A DNA stretch of 64,000 nucleotides from Pseudoduganella aquatica (GTDB taxonomy: Bacteria > Pseudomonadota > Gammaproteobacteria > Burkholderiales > Burkholderiaceae_D), in contig NZ_WWCU01000002.1 in the NCBI RefSeq assembly GCF_009857595.1, positions 1-64,000 of the forward strand, in the 5' to 3' direction. This document shows, piece after piece, positions 25,375 to 33,819 of this stretch; position 1 is the first letter of the stretch, and each line of letters opens with the position of its first letter. The position numbers and the translations under genes were made by a program. The notes under the pieces are model-generated. The model was not told where the DNA came from. It ran no database searches and worked only from the letters and a program-made list of their open reading frames with translations.

Positions 25375-25433
25375 CCCCGGGGTCAGTTCTGTCATCGCGT
25401 CATTATGACGCGATGACAGAACTGACCCCGGGG
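25375..25433. repeat. 29-bp perfect inverted repeat
   Basis: Bases 25375-25403 are the exact reverse complement of 25405-25433, around a single T at 25404. The arms begin CCCCGGGGTCAGTTCTGTCA. It lies 3 bases after the GH53 stop and before the PL8 promoter. It may terminate the GH53 transcript, but there is no T-run; it also resembles REP-like palindromes with GGGGTCAG ends mobilised by RAYT transposases. Confidence 0.9.
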
Positions 25434-25436
25434 GGA

Positions 25437-26468
25437 TTAGTCGGTGAGGAAGGCGTCCATGGCTTTGGTGGGGCGGCCGTCGTCGCCCCAGGCGCTGAGG
25501 GCGTATTTGCTCCAGTTGCGCGCGCCTTGCGGTTCCCAGTAGATCATGCCCAGCCCTTTGCCTTCGGGGACGGCTTTGACCTTCTGCTGCACGGCCACCA
25601 GCATGTCGTAGGTGTTCTGCGGCTGCGTGTCTTCGCCGCCGACTTCGACCACCATGACTTCCTTGCCGTAGCGCGCCGCCATGTCGTCCAGGTTGGCGCC
25701 CAGGTCGCCGATGGATTGCGTGTAGTCCGGCTTGCCGGGCAGCCAGTAGGGGTAGTAGGAGAGACCGATCACGTCGTATCTGGCGCCGTGGGCCTGGGCC
25801 TGGTCGAACCAGCCACGGAAGCGCGCGCTGTTGTTGCCCTGGTCCAGGTGCAGTATAACCTTGGACGAGGGACTGACGGCCTTGATGGCGTCGTAGCCCT
25901 GGTTGATCAGCTGTGCCAGTTGCGGCCAGTTAGCGGTGCTGCCTTCGGGATAAATCATGCCGCCCGGCGTTTCGTTGCCGACCTGGACCCATTCGGGCGT
26001 CACGCCGGCCTGCTTGAGCGCGCTCATGACGTCGTGGGTGTAGCTGTACACGTCTTGCAGCAGGCGCGGGAAGTCGTGGCCTTCCCAGGCGGCGGGCTTT
26101 TTCTGCTTGGCGGGGTCGGCCCAGGAGTCGCTGTAGTGGAAGTTGATCATCACCCGCATGCCGCGTTTCTGCGCGCGCACCGCCATAGCGACGGTTTCGT
26201 CCTTGCTATTGTGGCCGCTGGTTTTACTGTCGGACGGGTTGACCCAAGTGCGCAGCCGCACGGTGTTGATGCCGTAGTCTTGCAGGATTTGCAGGCAGTC
26301 TTGTTCGGCGCCGTCCTTGTTGCGGAACTTGTAGCCCGTGGCCTCCATTTGCTGCAGCCAGCCGATGTCGGCGCCTTTGACGAAGGCGCCGGTCCGGGCC
26401 GGCGCCGTTGCGCAGCCTGACAGGGCGATGGCCATGCAAGCCAGTGCGAGGATTCTTTTCAACGGCAT
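25437..26468 (-). CDS. GH53 endo-beta-1,4-galactanase, lipoprotein
   Basis: The 343-residue enzyme would cut beta-1,4-galactan side chains of rhamnogalacturonan I. It has a lipobox (ALSGC, Cys19), so it is likely anchored in a membrane. GH53 signatures are FVKGADIGWLQQME, INTVRLRTWVNP, MINFHYSDSWADPAKQ, WVQVGNETPGGM with the acid/base Glu166, and VMVVEVGGED with the nucleophile candidate Glu275. Length is typical for a single-domain GH53. AAAGGAG precedes ATG 26468. It is divergent from the binding-protein gene with only 50 bases between. Confidence 0.95.
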   Translation of the reverse strand: MPLKRILALACMAIALSGCATAPARTGAFVKGADIGWLQQMEATGYKFRNKDGAEQDCLQILQDYGINTVRLRTWVNPSDSKTSGHNSKDETVAMAVRAQKRGMRVMINFHYSDSWADPAKQKKPAAWEGHDFPRLLQDVYSYTHDVMSALKQAGVTPEWVQVGNETPGGMIYPEGSTANWPQLAQLINQGYDAIKAVSPSSKVILHLDQGNNSARFRGWFDQAQAHGARYDVIGLSYYPYWLPGKPDYTQSIGDLGANLDDMAARYGKEVMVVEVGGEDTQPQNTYDMLVAVQQKVKAVPEGKGLGMIYWEPQGARNWSKYALSAWGDDGRPTKAMDAFLTD

Positions 26469-26518
26469 GTGTACTGTTCTCCTTTGGGCTTGAAAATTGG
26501 CTGGTGTATCATCCTGCC

Positions 26519-27295
26519 ATGTCTTTCCGCTTGTCTCTGTTCCGCCATTTTGTGCTGGCGCTTTGTTGTTCCGTGCCGCTTGCCGCCACTGCGGAAAGCG
26601 TGGAGCTGCGCGTTGCGTCGCAACTGGGCACGGAGCCGAAGTTTCTGATCGATGAATCCTCCGGCCGGATCACCGGCATCTGCATCGACATCATGCGCGC
26701 CGTGGAGCGCGCCGATCCGGGACTGAAGTTTGTCGGCGTACAGCGCTGGATGCCGCTGGTGCGCATCACCACCGAGCTGTCTGCCGGGCTGCAGGACGCG
26801 GCCTGCGCGCTGCAGCGCACGCCGGAGCGGGAGCGCAAATTCACCTATCTGCAACCGGCGCTGTATCCGGTCGATTTTTTCCTGCTGGCGCGGATGGATG
26901 ATCCCGTCGTGGTCAACTCGTGGGAGGATGTGCGCAGCTTGCGCCCGGCGCCGGTGGTGCTGGTGAACCGGGGCTTCGGCGCCAGCGCCACGCTGCAGGC
27001 GATTCCCGGCATCGTGGTCGATTCCAGCACCACCGAGACCAGGCTCAATCTGGAGAAGCTGATCGCCGGGCGCGCGCGGCTGTATTTCCATCGCGGCCCG
27101 GGCATCGCCCGCATGCTGGCGCATGCCGGCGTGACGGACAAGGTGCGCGTGCTGCCCACCGTGATGCTGCACGCGGAGTTTCACTTCGTGCTGGGCAAGC
27201 ATGTGGCGCCGGCCACCGCCAACCGCCTGCGGCGCGTGCTCGCCGCGATGGAGCAGAGCGGCGAGCTGAAGGCCATCTACAGGAAGTGGGACTAG
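26519..27295 (+). CDS. Periplasmic solute-binding family 3-like protein
   Basis: The 258-residue protein has a signal peptide (LALCCSVPLAATAES) and a type II periplasmic binding fold resembling SBP_bac_3: LRVASQLGTEPKFLIDESSGRITGICIDIMRAVE at its start, then DAACALQRTPEREREFTYLQ-like and a C-terminal LKAIYRKWD. No ABC permease or ATPase genes lie next to it, so it may be a sensor or orphan binding protein. ATG 26519 gives the best signal peptide, although no clear Shine-Dalgarno precedes it. Its stop shares the CTAG tetranucleotide with the stop of the convergent gene. Confidence 0.75.
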   Translation: MSFRLSLFRHFVLALCCSVPLAATAESVELRVASQLGTEPKFLIDESSGRITGICIDIMRAVERADPGLKFVGVQRWMPLVRITTELSAGLQDAACALQRTPERERKFTYLQPALYPVDFFLLARMDDPVVVNSWEDVRSLRPAPVVLVNRGFGASATLQAIPGIVVDSSTTETRLNLEKLIAGRARLYFHRGPGIARMLAHAGVTDKVRVLPTVMLHAEFHFVLGKHVAPATANRLRRVLAAMEQSGELKAIYRKWD

Positions 27296-27930
27296 GCGCC
27301 GAACTGGATGGTGTCCTTGCTGGGCGCGCCGATATCGGGTGCGTCCAGTTTCTCCACCAGGTCCATGCTCCAGCCGCAGGTTGTCTTGGGGCAGCGGATG
27401 ACGGGGTATTCGGCGGTGTTGATATTGTGGGAGTGCGACACCTTGATTTCGCGCCGCATGGCCGCCGCGCTGGAAAATTCGACTGTCACCGGCCGGGCCC
27501 TGCCGCTGCAAACGGGGTTGTTGCAGACAAAGTAGGCGTGCCTGGGGCCGTCGTCCCGGTCCGCCATCTTCTTGGCCACGCCGCCCTGGCCGTAGAAGCG
27601 CTCGTGTATCCGCGCGAACAGCGCCAGGTTGCCGTCGACCACCGCCCGCACGTCGGCGCGGATGCCGGCGGTGAGCGAGTCGTCGCTGTCGAAGGTGCTG
27701 ACGCGGCCGCCGCCGAAACTGTAGCGCGGCATATTCTTCTGGCCCGGCTTGCGCCCGTCCGGGAAGATGTAGACGTAGGGGCCGTGGTTTTCCAGATGCA
27801 GTTCGAACTTGTAATCCATATTGTTCTGCCACACGGTGATCTCGCGGATCTCCTGTTCGGTGACGCCGCAGCCCCCTTGCGAGGCGGGCGTGGTCAGCAT
27901 TTTGTCGTTATGGAGGAAGTAGAATCGCAT
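27292..27930 (-). CDS. Hypothetical protein with cysteine pairs (zinc-ribbon-like)
   Basis: The 212-residue protein is not recognised. It is soluble, has no signal peptide, and carries CNNPVC near residue 140 and CPKTTC near 183, which together could bind a zinc ion. The N-terminal half contains GPYVYIFPDGRKPGQKNMPRYSFGGGRVSTFD, reminiscent of no family I know. It is on its own transcript: convergent with the binding protein (overlap of 4 bases) and preceded by an AT-rich stretch at 27950-27980 that may hold its promoter. Confidence 0.65.
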   Translation of the reverse strand: MRFYFLHNDKMLTTPASQGGCGVTEQEIREITVWQNNMDYKFELHLENHGPYVYIFPDGRKPGQKNMPRYSFGGGRVSTFDSDDSLTAGIRADVRAVVDGNLALFARIHERFYGQGGVAKKMADRDDGPRHAYFVCNNPVCSGRARPVTVEFSSAAAMRREIKVSHSHNINTAEYPVIRCPKTTCGWSMDLVEKLDAPDIGAPSKDTIQFGA

Positions 27931-28026
27931 GCTTCAATCCTTGGGAGGTTGGACAAGATAGTTATTAAATAATAACACTTGTGGCGGCGCCTTTCCGGCC
28001 TGGCGCCGCCACGCTCCCGGTCCCGC

Positions 28027-28545
28027 TTACTGCTGCTTGCGGCGGCGCGGCGCACGCATCGCCAGCAGGCCCACGCCCATCAGCAGCACCGTGCCCGGCA
28101 GCGGGATGGCGTTGATGGCGTAGGACTGCAGCGGCGATTCGTCCAGCTGCGCCAGGTTGAAGTAGGCGTCATTGCTCCAGTCGTACAGGTTGTTGCTGAC
28201 GGTGGTGTCCAGCGCGAGCGTGGCGCCCAGGTCCACCAGGGTCAGGTAGAAACCGGCATTCTGGCCGCCCTGGTCCGCCGTGGTGTTGGCGAGGAAAACC
28301 CACGGCTGCGGGTCGGGGTTCTCCAGGTTCCACACCTTGTCGATGTTGGTGGTCTGCGCCAGGTCCACCAGCGTGCCGGTGACTTTCGTGATGCCGAAGG
28401 GCGACGCGGCGTCGTAGTAGAACTGGCCGCTGAACTGGCCGTCGCGCCAGGTGGCGTCCAGCTGGTACCAGCCGATATGGGCCGCGAGCGCCGATTGCGA
28501 GAACAGGCTGAGGGCCAGGGCAAACATCATGTAAAGCTTTTTCAT
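28027..28545 (-). CDS. PEP-CTERM-type sorting protein downstream of PL11
   Basis: The 172-residue protein has a signal peptide (LYMMFALALSLFSQSALA), a beta-rich body of about 120 residues, and a C-terminal sorting signal of the variant form IPLPGTVLLMGVGLLAMRAPRRRKQQ (PLPG instead of PEPG, then helix, then basic tail). Exosortase-type processing is inferred. It starts 12 bases after the PL11 stop and is surely cotranscribed, which ties this surface protein to rhamnogalacturonan use. Ligand unknown. Confidence 0.82.
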   Translation of the reverse strand: MKKLYMMFALALSLFSQSALAAHIGWYQLDATWRDGQFSGQFYYDAASPFGITKVTGTLVDLAQTTNIDKVWNLENPDPQPWVFLANTTADQGGQNAGFYLTLVDLGATLALDTTVSNNLYDWSNDAYFNLAQLDESPLQSYAINAIPLPGTVLLMGVGLLAMRAPRRRKQQ

Positions 28546-28557
28546 TTCATCTCCGGA

Positions 28558-30792
28558 TTATGGAACCAGCAGTTCGTCGATATTGGCCAGGCTTTGGCCG
28601 GTGGATTCGAAGCGCAGCGTGTTGTCGCTGCCGGCGGCGAGGTTGACCGTGGCCGTCATGGTGAGCCAGGTGGTCCAGCCGCCGGTGGGCTTGAACGCGA
28701 CCGGCTGCGAGACGCCGTTCACTTTCAGCACGCCGGTGCGCGGCGTGGGGTTGCCGTTGGCGTAGCGGATGGTGATGGTCTTGCTGCCGCCCGCGCCGCC
28801 GTTGATGCGGCCGAATTCCGCGCTGCCGCCGGTGGTGGGGAAGGTCAGGAAGGCCGTGCCGCGGTAGCCTGCGCGGTCGGTCTTGGCTGCCGTGCCGCCG
28901 CCCACGATGGCCGTTTCGGCCTGGATGGTGCCGGTGCCGTCGAACGGGATATGCACGGGGTCCTGCGGGAAGGAGGTGGCGCCTGCGCCCAGGTAGAAGC
29001 TCGGGTGCGGCGGCTGGTTGTAGCCGGCGTTCTGGCCCGCCACCTGGGTGCGGTATTGCGGATTGTGCATCAGGGTGGTGATGCGGGTGGCGGTGGGGAT
29101 GGTGGTGCTGTAGATCTGCAGCTCCGTGTTGGCCGCGTTGCGCCAGATGACTTCCTCGCGCCAGTCGCCGAACAGGTCGGCCGTCAGCACCGGGGTGGCC
29201 TTGGTGCCGTTGTTGGAGGCGGCGCCGTTCAGGGCGGCGTCGATGATCTTGGTGCCGGTGCGGGTGACGGGGTCGAACTTGTCGATCGAGGTGCTGCCCA
29301 TCGGTTCGCGCAGCAGGTCGCCGTCCCACCAGGCCGCGAAGTTGACGTAGGCGGTGGGCGCGGTGGCGTTGATGAGGGCGCCGGTGGCGGTGCGGAAGCC
29401 GCCGCGCGTGGCCCAGCATTCCTCGCCTTCGTAGTTGGGGTCGATGTCGAAGCACACGCCGCGTCCCACGTCGGCGTTGGAGCCGCTCACGCCCCAGATC
29501 AGCGCGCCGGTGGCCGCGTCGTGCATGCCGGCGCCGGTGGCGCCGTAGACGGCCGGGGTCTCGTGCACCATGTAGATCTGCTGGCCGGGACGGTTCGGGT
29601 CGAGCTTGCCGAAGTGCAGGGCGTCGCCGTGGCCCAGGCCGGTGGCGTATTTGAGCTGGCCGTAGCTGTCGATGGTGGCCGCGCCGTAGACGATGTCGTC
29701 CTTGCCGTCGCCGTCCACGTCGCCGGTGGCGAACCAGTGCGCACCCTGGCCGCGTGCGGCCGCGCCGGCGATGTCGGTGTCGAATACCCAGCGGCTGGTC
29801 AGCGCGCCGTCGCGCCAGTCCCAGGCGGCGATCACGGCGCGCGTGTAGTAGCCGCGCGAGAAGATGGCGCTGGGGCGGTTGCCGTCCAGGTTGGCCACGC
29901 CGCCCAGGAAGCGGTCCACGCGGTTGCCGTAGTTGTCGCCCCAGGCGGACACGGTGCCGCGCGCCGGCAGGTAGTTCACGGTCTTCATGGCCGCGCCGGT
30001 CAGGCCGTTGAACACGGTGAGGAACTCGGGGCCGGTGAGGATGTAGCCGGCGGTGTTGCGGTGGTCGGCCGTGGCCGAGCCGATCACCACGCCCTGGCCG
30101 TCGATGGTGCCGTCGGCGGTCTTGGCCATGACCTCGGCCTGGCCGTCGCCGTCGAAGTCATAGGCCAGGAAGGTGGTGTAGTGGGCGCCGGCGCGGATGT
30201 TCTTGCCCAGGTCGATGCGCCACAGGCGGGTGCCGTCGAGCTTGTAGGCGTCCAGGTAGGTGTTGCCGGTGTAGCCGGACAGGGAGTTGTCCTGCGCGTT
30301 GGTGGGCTGCCACTTGATGATGATCTCGTAGGTGCCGTCGCCGTCCAGGTCGGCGGCCGAGCCGTCGTTGATCTCGTAGGTGTAGGCCTGGCCGGTGGGT
30401 GTGACGCCGGCCGGCGGCGCCTGCACCGGCAGCGATTTGTACAGGTTGGCCCAGGTGGCGCCCGCTTCGTAGCCGTTCTGCTCCACGCCGTTGACCACGG
30501 CGCGCACCGAATAGCTGCTCGCCGCGGTGCCGGCCGCGTCGGTGTAGTTGAGCGCGTTCAGCGGCGAGGCGTTCAGCTTGACGCCGCCCTTGTAGACGTT
30601 GAAGGTGGTGCCGGCGGCGTCGGTGGCGAGCTGGCGCCAGCTGATGAACACGCCGGCCGGGGATTTGATGGCGACGGCGCCGCGATTCAGGTTTTCTATC
30701 TGCTTGCCGGGGCTGGTGATGACGGCGCCGGCGCTGCCGGCGATGGACAGCAAAGCGAGCAGGACGGCAGAAGTGGTTGCTTTTCGTAACAT
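28558..30792 (-). CDS. PL11 rhamnogalacturonan lyase with C-terminal CBM35-like domain
   Basis: The 744-residue secreted lyase has a signal peptide (LLALLSIAGSAGA), an N-terminal beta domain (NLNRGAVAIKSPAGVFISWRQL), and an eight-bladed propeller with calcium-binding turns such as DLDGDGTYEIIIKWQ, DFDGDGQAEVMAKTADGT, DVDGDGKDDIVYGA and FGDWREEVIWR, all typical of PL11 (YesW/YesX). The last about 125 residues (IQAETAIVGGG to ANIDELLVP) look like a CBM35-type carbohydrate-binding module. PL11 cleaves the rhamnose-galacturonate backbone of rhamnogalacturonan I and leaves ends suited to GH105. It is first in a two-gene operon with the PEP-CTERM gene. Confidence 0.95.
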   Translation of the reverse strand: MLRKATTSAVLLALLSIAGSAGAVITSPGKQIENLNRGAVAIKSPAGVFISWRQLATDAAGTTFNVYKGGVKLNASPLNALNYTDAAGTAASSYSVRAVVNGVEQNGYEAGATWANLYKSLPVQAPPAGVTPTGQAYTYEINDGSAADLDGDGTYEIIIKWQPTNAQDNSLSGYTGNTYLDAYKLDGTRLWRIDLGKNIRAGAHYTTFLAYDFDGDGQAEVMAKTADGTIDGQGVVIGSATADHRNTAGYILTGPEFLTVFNGLTGAAMKTVNYLPARGTVSAWGDNYGNRVDRFLGGVANLDGNRPSAIFSRGYYTRAVIAAWDWRDGALTSRWVFDTDIAGAAARGQGAHWFATGDVDGDGKDDIVYGAATIDSYGQLKYATGLGHGDALHFGKLDPNRPGQQIYMVHETPAVYGATGAGMHDAATGALIWGVSGSNADVGRGVCFDIDPNYEGEECWATRGGFRTATGALINATAPTAYVNFAAWWDGDLLREPMGSTSIDKFDPVTRTGTKIIDAALNGAASNNGTKATPVLTADLFGDWREEVIWRNAANTELQIYSTTIPTATRITTLMHNPQYRTQVAGQNAGYNQPPHPSFYLGAGATSFPQDPVHIPFDGTGTIQAETAIVGGGTAAKTDRAGYRGTAFLTFPTTGGSAEFGRINGGAGGSKTITIRYANGNPTPRTGVLKVNGVSQPVAFKPTGGWTTWLTMTATVNLAAGSDNTLRFESTGQSLANIDELLVP

Positions 30793-30820
30793 GATGCGTG
30801 TCTCCCTGTTGATTTTTATG

Positions 30821-30842
30821 GTTACCGCAACGTGAAGGTAAC
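30821..30842. promoter_or_regulatory. Operator-like inverted repeat upstream of PL11
   Basis: GTTACC (30821-30826) and GGTAAC (30837-30842) form a 6-bp inverted repeat with a 10-base spacer, 28 bases before the PL11 start. It differs from the LacI-type and the TGGTC-type sites in this window. Confidence 0.45.
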
Positions 30843-30891
30843 GGAAGGAGTTTGCAAAATGTCTACGCGCACCGGCCGCACGTCGTATTGC

Positions 30892-31425
30892 TCAAACAGT
30901 CGAGCAATGCTGTTGTATTTCTGTACAGCCGATTTTGGCCAGTTCGGCCAGCTGCTGCAGCGCAGCAGCGTCGCCGTGCTGCAGGGTGAGGGGAAGGCGG
31001 AAGGCGAAGCCGGTGCGGGCGCTGGCGTACTCGAAACTGGCGCCGCGCGCGTCGTCGAGCAGGAAGCGCCAGCTGCGGTTGCGGAAGCCGATCAGGATGT
31101 CCACGGTGTGGTCGCCGTTGTTGCCGCCCATGTTGCAGTGCAGGTGGCGGGCCGGATCGCGCCGGGTGGCGGAGGTGGTCCAGACGAGCATATAGCGCAC
31201 CACGTCGGCCACGGCGTAGTTGGCGAACACGGCGGCCATGCGCGCCGGCTTGCTGTAGGGGTTGGCCAGCCAGTGCAGGCAGGGCAGGTCGTCGTTGGTG
31301 GACGAGAGCGGGTCGCCGCACAGCGGGCAGGCGTCGCTGTGGCTGGACGCCGCCAGGCGCGCGTGCAGCGACGCGCCGGTCTGCGACTGGCACAGCCAGC
31401 CGGCTAGTTCAGGTGTACATTTCAC
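30892..31425 (-). CDS. Hypothetical protein with CPLC motif
   Basis: The 177-residue protein is not recognised. It has no signal peptide. Cysteines at CPLCGDP (about residue 33) and PCLHW (about 48) could form a metal site, and the C-terminal half is a plain alpha/beta sequence (VDILIGFRNRSWRFLLDD). It is separated from PL11 by about 100 bases that hold the operator-like repeat, so it is probably a separate unit. Low GC of the C-terminal codons is slight. Function unknown. Confidence 0.55.
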   Translation of the reverse strand: MKCTPELAGWLCQSQTGASLHARLAASSHSDACPLCGDPLSSTNDDLPCLHWLANPYSKPARMAAVFANYAVADVVRYMLVWTTSATRRDPARHLHCNMGGNNGDHTVDILIGFRNRSWRFLLDDARGASFEYASARTGFAFRLPLTLQHGDAAALQQLAELAKIGCTEIQQHCSTV

Positions 31426-31535
31426 GATCGCCCCGTTGCGGATGTGTGCCGCATATCATCCGCCGGAGCGGCGCGGGCGAGGAATGCCTTTTCTCGGTTG
31501 AGCTATGTGTTTTTGAGATAGCTGGTTTGAGATAG

Positions 31536-32438
31536 CTAGTCGCTGCGCAGCAGGGACGCGTCGCCGTGCAGCGCGAACGGCACGCCGCGCGCCCAGCGGT
31601 TGGACGACAGCGAAAACGACAGCGCGCTCACCTGGTGGTACCAGCCGGCCGGCACGTACAGCATGTCGCCGGGCTGGACCAGCAGCTCTATCATGGTGGC
31701 CTGGCGCGCCAGCGGGAAGGCCTCGAAATCCGGCGCTTCCGGGTCGAAGGGCGAGCCGAACAGGATGGCGTTGGCCTCGCTGGGGTAGAGGAACTCGTCG
31801 TGGTGGGGCGGCGCCAGGAAGATGCGCTTGCTGCCCCAGATCTGCGCGAAGATGTTGTCGTCATAGTCGCAGTGCAGTGGCGTGCGGGTGCCGGCCGGAC
31901 CTATCCAGAAGCGCGGCGGCCCCATCTTGCTGAAGTAGGCGGGCCAGTGGCACAGGCTGTTCAGCTCGCGCAGCTCCAGGTTGCCCAGGTAGGGCGGCAG
32001 CGCGTGGCTGCCGTCGGCGGCCAGCTCCAGGTACTCCAGCATGGACATGTCCTGCATGGCGCGGTCGGGCGCGAAGGCGGTGCCGATGTAGTCGCCCACC
32101 CGCGCGCGCACCGGCAGGTGGCTGTAGCGCTCGCGCAGCGCGGACGGGGTGAGGGCGCACAGCGGCCATTTGCCCACCAGGCCGGTCATCAGGAAAGGCA
32201 GGCCCTGCGCGGCGCGGGCGCGGAACTGCGCCGCGCTGAGCACGCCCACGCGCGGCACCTCGGTAATGTGGGGCAGGCTGCGCGCGGACCGCTTTATCGC
32301 GTCCCGCATCGCCTGGATGGAAGTCACGCCGCGCACTTGCGCGTCCTTCTGTTCGCGCGCCAGTTTCCTGGCGGCGGCGCCTTCCGGCGGCACGGCGCGG
32401 GACGCCTCCAGGGGCGGGAGCTGTTTTAGTTTTGACAT
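31536..32438 (-). CDS. Cupin-like (JmjC-type) dioxygenase family protein
   Basis: The 300-residue protein has the cupin_8/JmjC core: LPFLMTGLVGKWPLC near residue 80, the iron ligands in TPLHCDYDDNIFAQIWGSKRIFLAPP (HxD), and the distal His in VPAGWYHQVSALSFSLSSNRW. Such enzymes are 2-oxoglutarate/Fe(II) oxygenases that hydroxylate protein side chains or other substrates; bacterial targets are mostly unknown. The N-terminal 55 residues are basic and probably flexible. No partner genes are evident; it is divergent from the AEC transporter. Confidence 0.85.
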   Translation of the reverse strand: MSKLKQLPPLEASRAVPPEGAAARKLAREQKDAQVRGVTSIQAMRDAIKRSARSLPHITEVPRVGVLSAAQFRARAAQGLPFLMTGLVGKWPLCALTPSALRERYSHLPVRARVGDYIGTAFAPDRAMQDMSMLEYLELAADGSHALPPYLGNLELRELNSLCHWPAYFSKMGPPRFWIGPAGTRTPLHCDYDDNIFAQIWGSKRIFLAPPHHDEFLYPSEANAILFGSPFDPEAPDFEAFPLARQATMIELLVQPGDMLYVPAGWYHQVSALSFSLSSNRWARGVPFALHGDASLLRSD

Positions 32439-32492
32439 TGCTGACTATCTGTTATGGGCGCAGCGTGGGAGCGTGCGCGACGAGAGTGCAAT

Positions 32493-32498
32493 TATAAT
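32493..32498 (+). promoter_or_regulatory. TATAAT -10 box candidate for AEC transporter
   Basis: A perfect TATAAT overlaps the first in-frame ATG (32497) of the transporter frame, which argues that translation begins at 32512 or 32530. The -35 region is poor. Confidence 0.4.
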
Positions 32499-32511
32499 GC
32501 TGGGTTGCCCA

Positions 32512-33498
32512 ATGACGCCGCCCCTCCGCATGCTTGCCATCCTCGCCATCGTCAGTCCCATCTACATCATTATCGCCCTCGGCTACGCCACCACGCGCGC
32601 CGGGGTGTTCGGCAAGGCGGAGCTGCTCGCCTTTGGCAAATTCGTCCTCAAGCTGGCGCTGCCTGCGCTGGTGTTCAACGCCATCGCCCAGCGCCATATC
32701 GCCGACATCATCGTTCCCGGCTACCTGCTGGCCTACACCGCCGGCGGACTGGCCATGCTGGGCGGCGCCTATGCGCTGGCGAGGAAGGCTTTCGGACTGA
32801 GCCATCAGCAGGCGCTGCTGCACGCCATGGGCATGTGCAGCTCGAACAGTGCCTTCATCGGCTACCCCATCCTGCTGCTGGCGCTGCCGGGCGTGGCCAC
32901 TACGGCGCTGGCGCTGAACGTGGTGGTGGAAAACGTGGTGCTGCTGCCGCTGCTGCTGGTCTTGCTCGAGACCAGCGCGCGCAAGGCGGGCGCCGAGGGC
33001 GCTGCCGGAGGCGCTGCGGCATTCAAGGCCACGCTCAAGCAGCTGGCACGCAATCCGCTCATTATCGCGCTGCTGGCGGGGCTGGCCGTGTCTTTGCTGG
33101 AACTGCAGCTGCCTGCGCCGCTGGGCCGCAGCGTCACCATGTTCGCGCAGGCCAGCGGCGCACTGTCGGTGTTCGTGATCGGCGGAACGCTGGTGGGCCT
33201 GCCGCTGCGCGGCGTAAGCATGAAGGTGGCGCCCATCGCGGCGGGCAAGCTGCTGCTGCATCCGCTGATGGTGGCGCTGGCCCTGGCGGCCTTGCCGCTG
33301 CTCGGCGTTGCGCCGCTGGAGCCCGATTTGCGCAACGCCGCCGTGCTGATGGCCGCCATGCCGATGATGAGCATCTACCCCCTGCTGGCGCTGCCCTACG
33401 GCTTCACCGAGCGCGCCGCCGCCGCGCTGGTGCTGGCCACCGTTGCTTCGTTCGGTACGCTCAGCGCGCTGCTTTGGCTGATGGGCAGCTTCGCCTAG
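32512..33498 (+). CDS. AEC-family (auxin efflux carrier) transporter
   Basis: The protein of about 328 residues has some ten hydrophobic helices and the AEC family pattern: IVSPIYIIIALGYATTRAG at the N-terminus, KFVLKLALPALVFNAIAQR, the conserved NSAFIGYPILLLALPG, ALNVVVENVVLLPLLL and MPMMSIYPLLALPYG near the end. AEC proteins carry malate, other organic anions or amino-acid derivatives across the inner membrane. Start 32512 is preferred over 32497 because the latter lies in a TATAAT box; 32530 is also possible. No context fixes the substrate. Confidence 0.9.
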   Translation: MTPPLRMLAILAIVSPIYIIIALGYATTRAGVFGKAELLAFGKFVLKLALPALVFNAIAQRHIADIIVPGYLLAYTAGGLAMLGGAYALARKAFGLSHQQALLHAMGMCSSNSAFIGYPILLLALPGVATTALALNVVVENVVLLPLLLVLLETSARKAGAEGAAGGAAAFKATLKQLARNPLIIALLAGLAVSLLELQLPAPLGRSVTMFAQASGALSVFVIGGTLVGLPLRGVSMKVAPIAAGKLLLHPLMVALALAALPLLGVAPLEPDLRNAAVLMAAMPMMSIYPLLALPYGFTERAAAALVLATVASFGTLSALLWLMGSFA

Positions 33499-33558
33499 CA
33501 CGCCTGCGCGGGACAGTTTTGGAAAGGACTATACTGGTGCCTATGCAGAGGAGCCGCC

Positions 33559-33819
33559 ATGAGCCATGTCGCCAAACTTTTCATCAACGGACGCAGCCAA
33601 GCAGTGCGCCTGCCCGACGCATTTCGGTTTGACACCAAAGAAGTGTTCATTCGTAAAGACCCGGAAACCGGAGACGTGATCTTGTCGCGCCGTCCTGGCG
33701 ACTGGAATGGCTTTTTTGCTGCACTCAAGGGGGCCGAAGTGCCTGCCGATTTCCTTTGCGAGGAAGACCGTCGGACGGACGCAACGCCGCGTGATCCCTT
33801 TGACGAGTGGCGTGAATGA
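33559..33819 (+). CDS. vapB: VapB/VagC-type antitoxin (AbrB-fold)
   Basis: The 86-residue protein begins [33 protein letters not shown], a SpoVT/AbrB swapped-hairpin DNA-binding domain typical of VagC/VapB antitoxins, and ends in an acidic tail ([19 protein letters not shown]) that would wrap the toxin. AGAGGAG precedes the start. It overlaps the toxin gene by ATGA, the usual layout, and should repress its own operon as a VapBC complex. Confidence 0.93.
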   Translation: MSHVAKLFINGRSQAVRLPDAFRFDTKEVFIRKDPETGDVILSRRPGDWNGFFAALKGAEVPADFLCEEDRRTDATPRDPFDEWRE

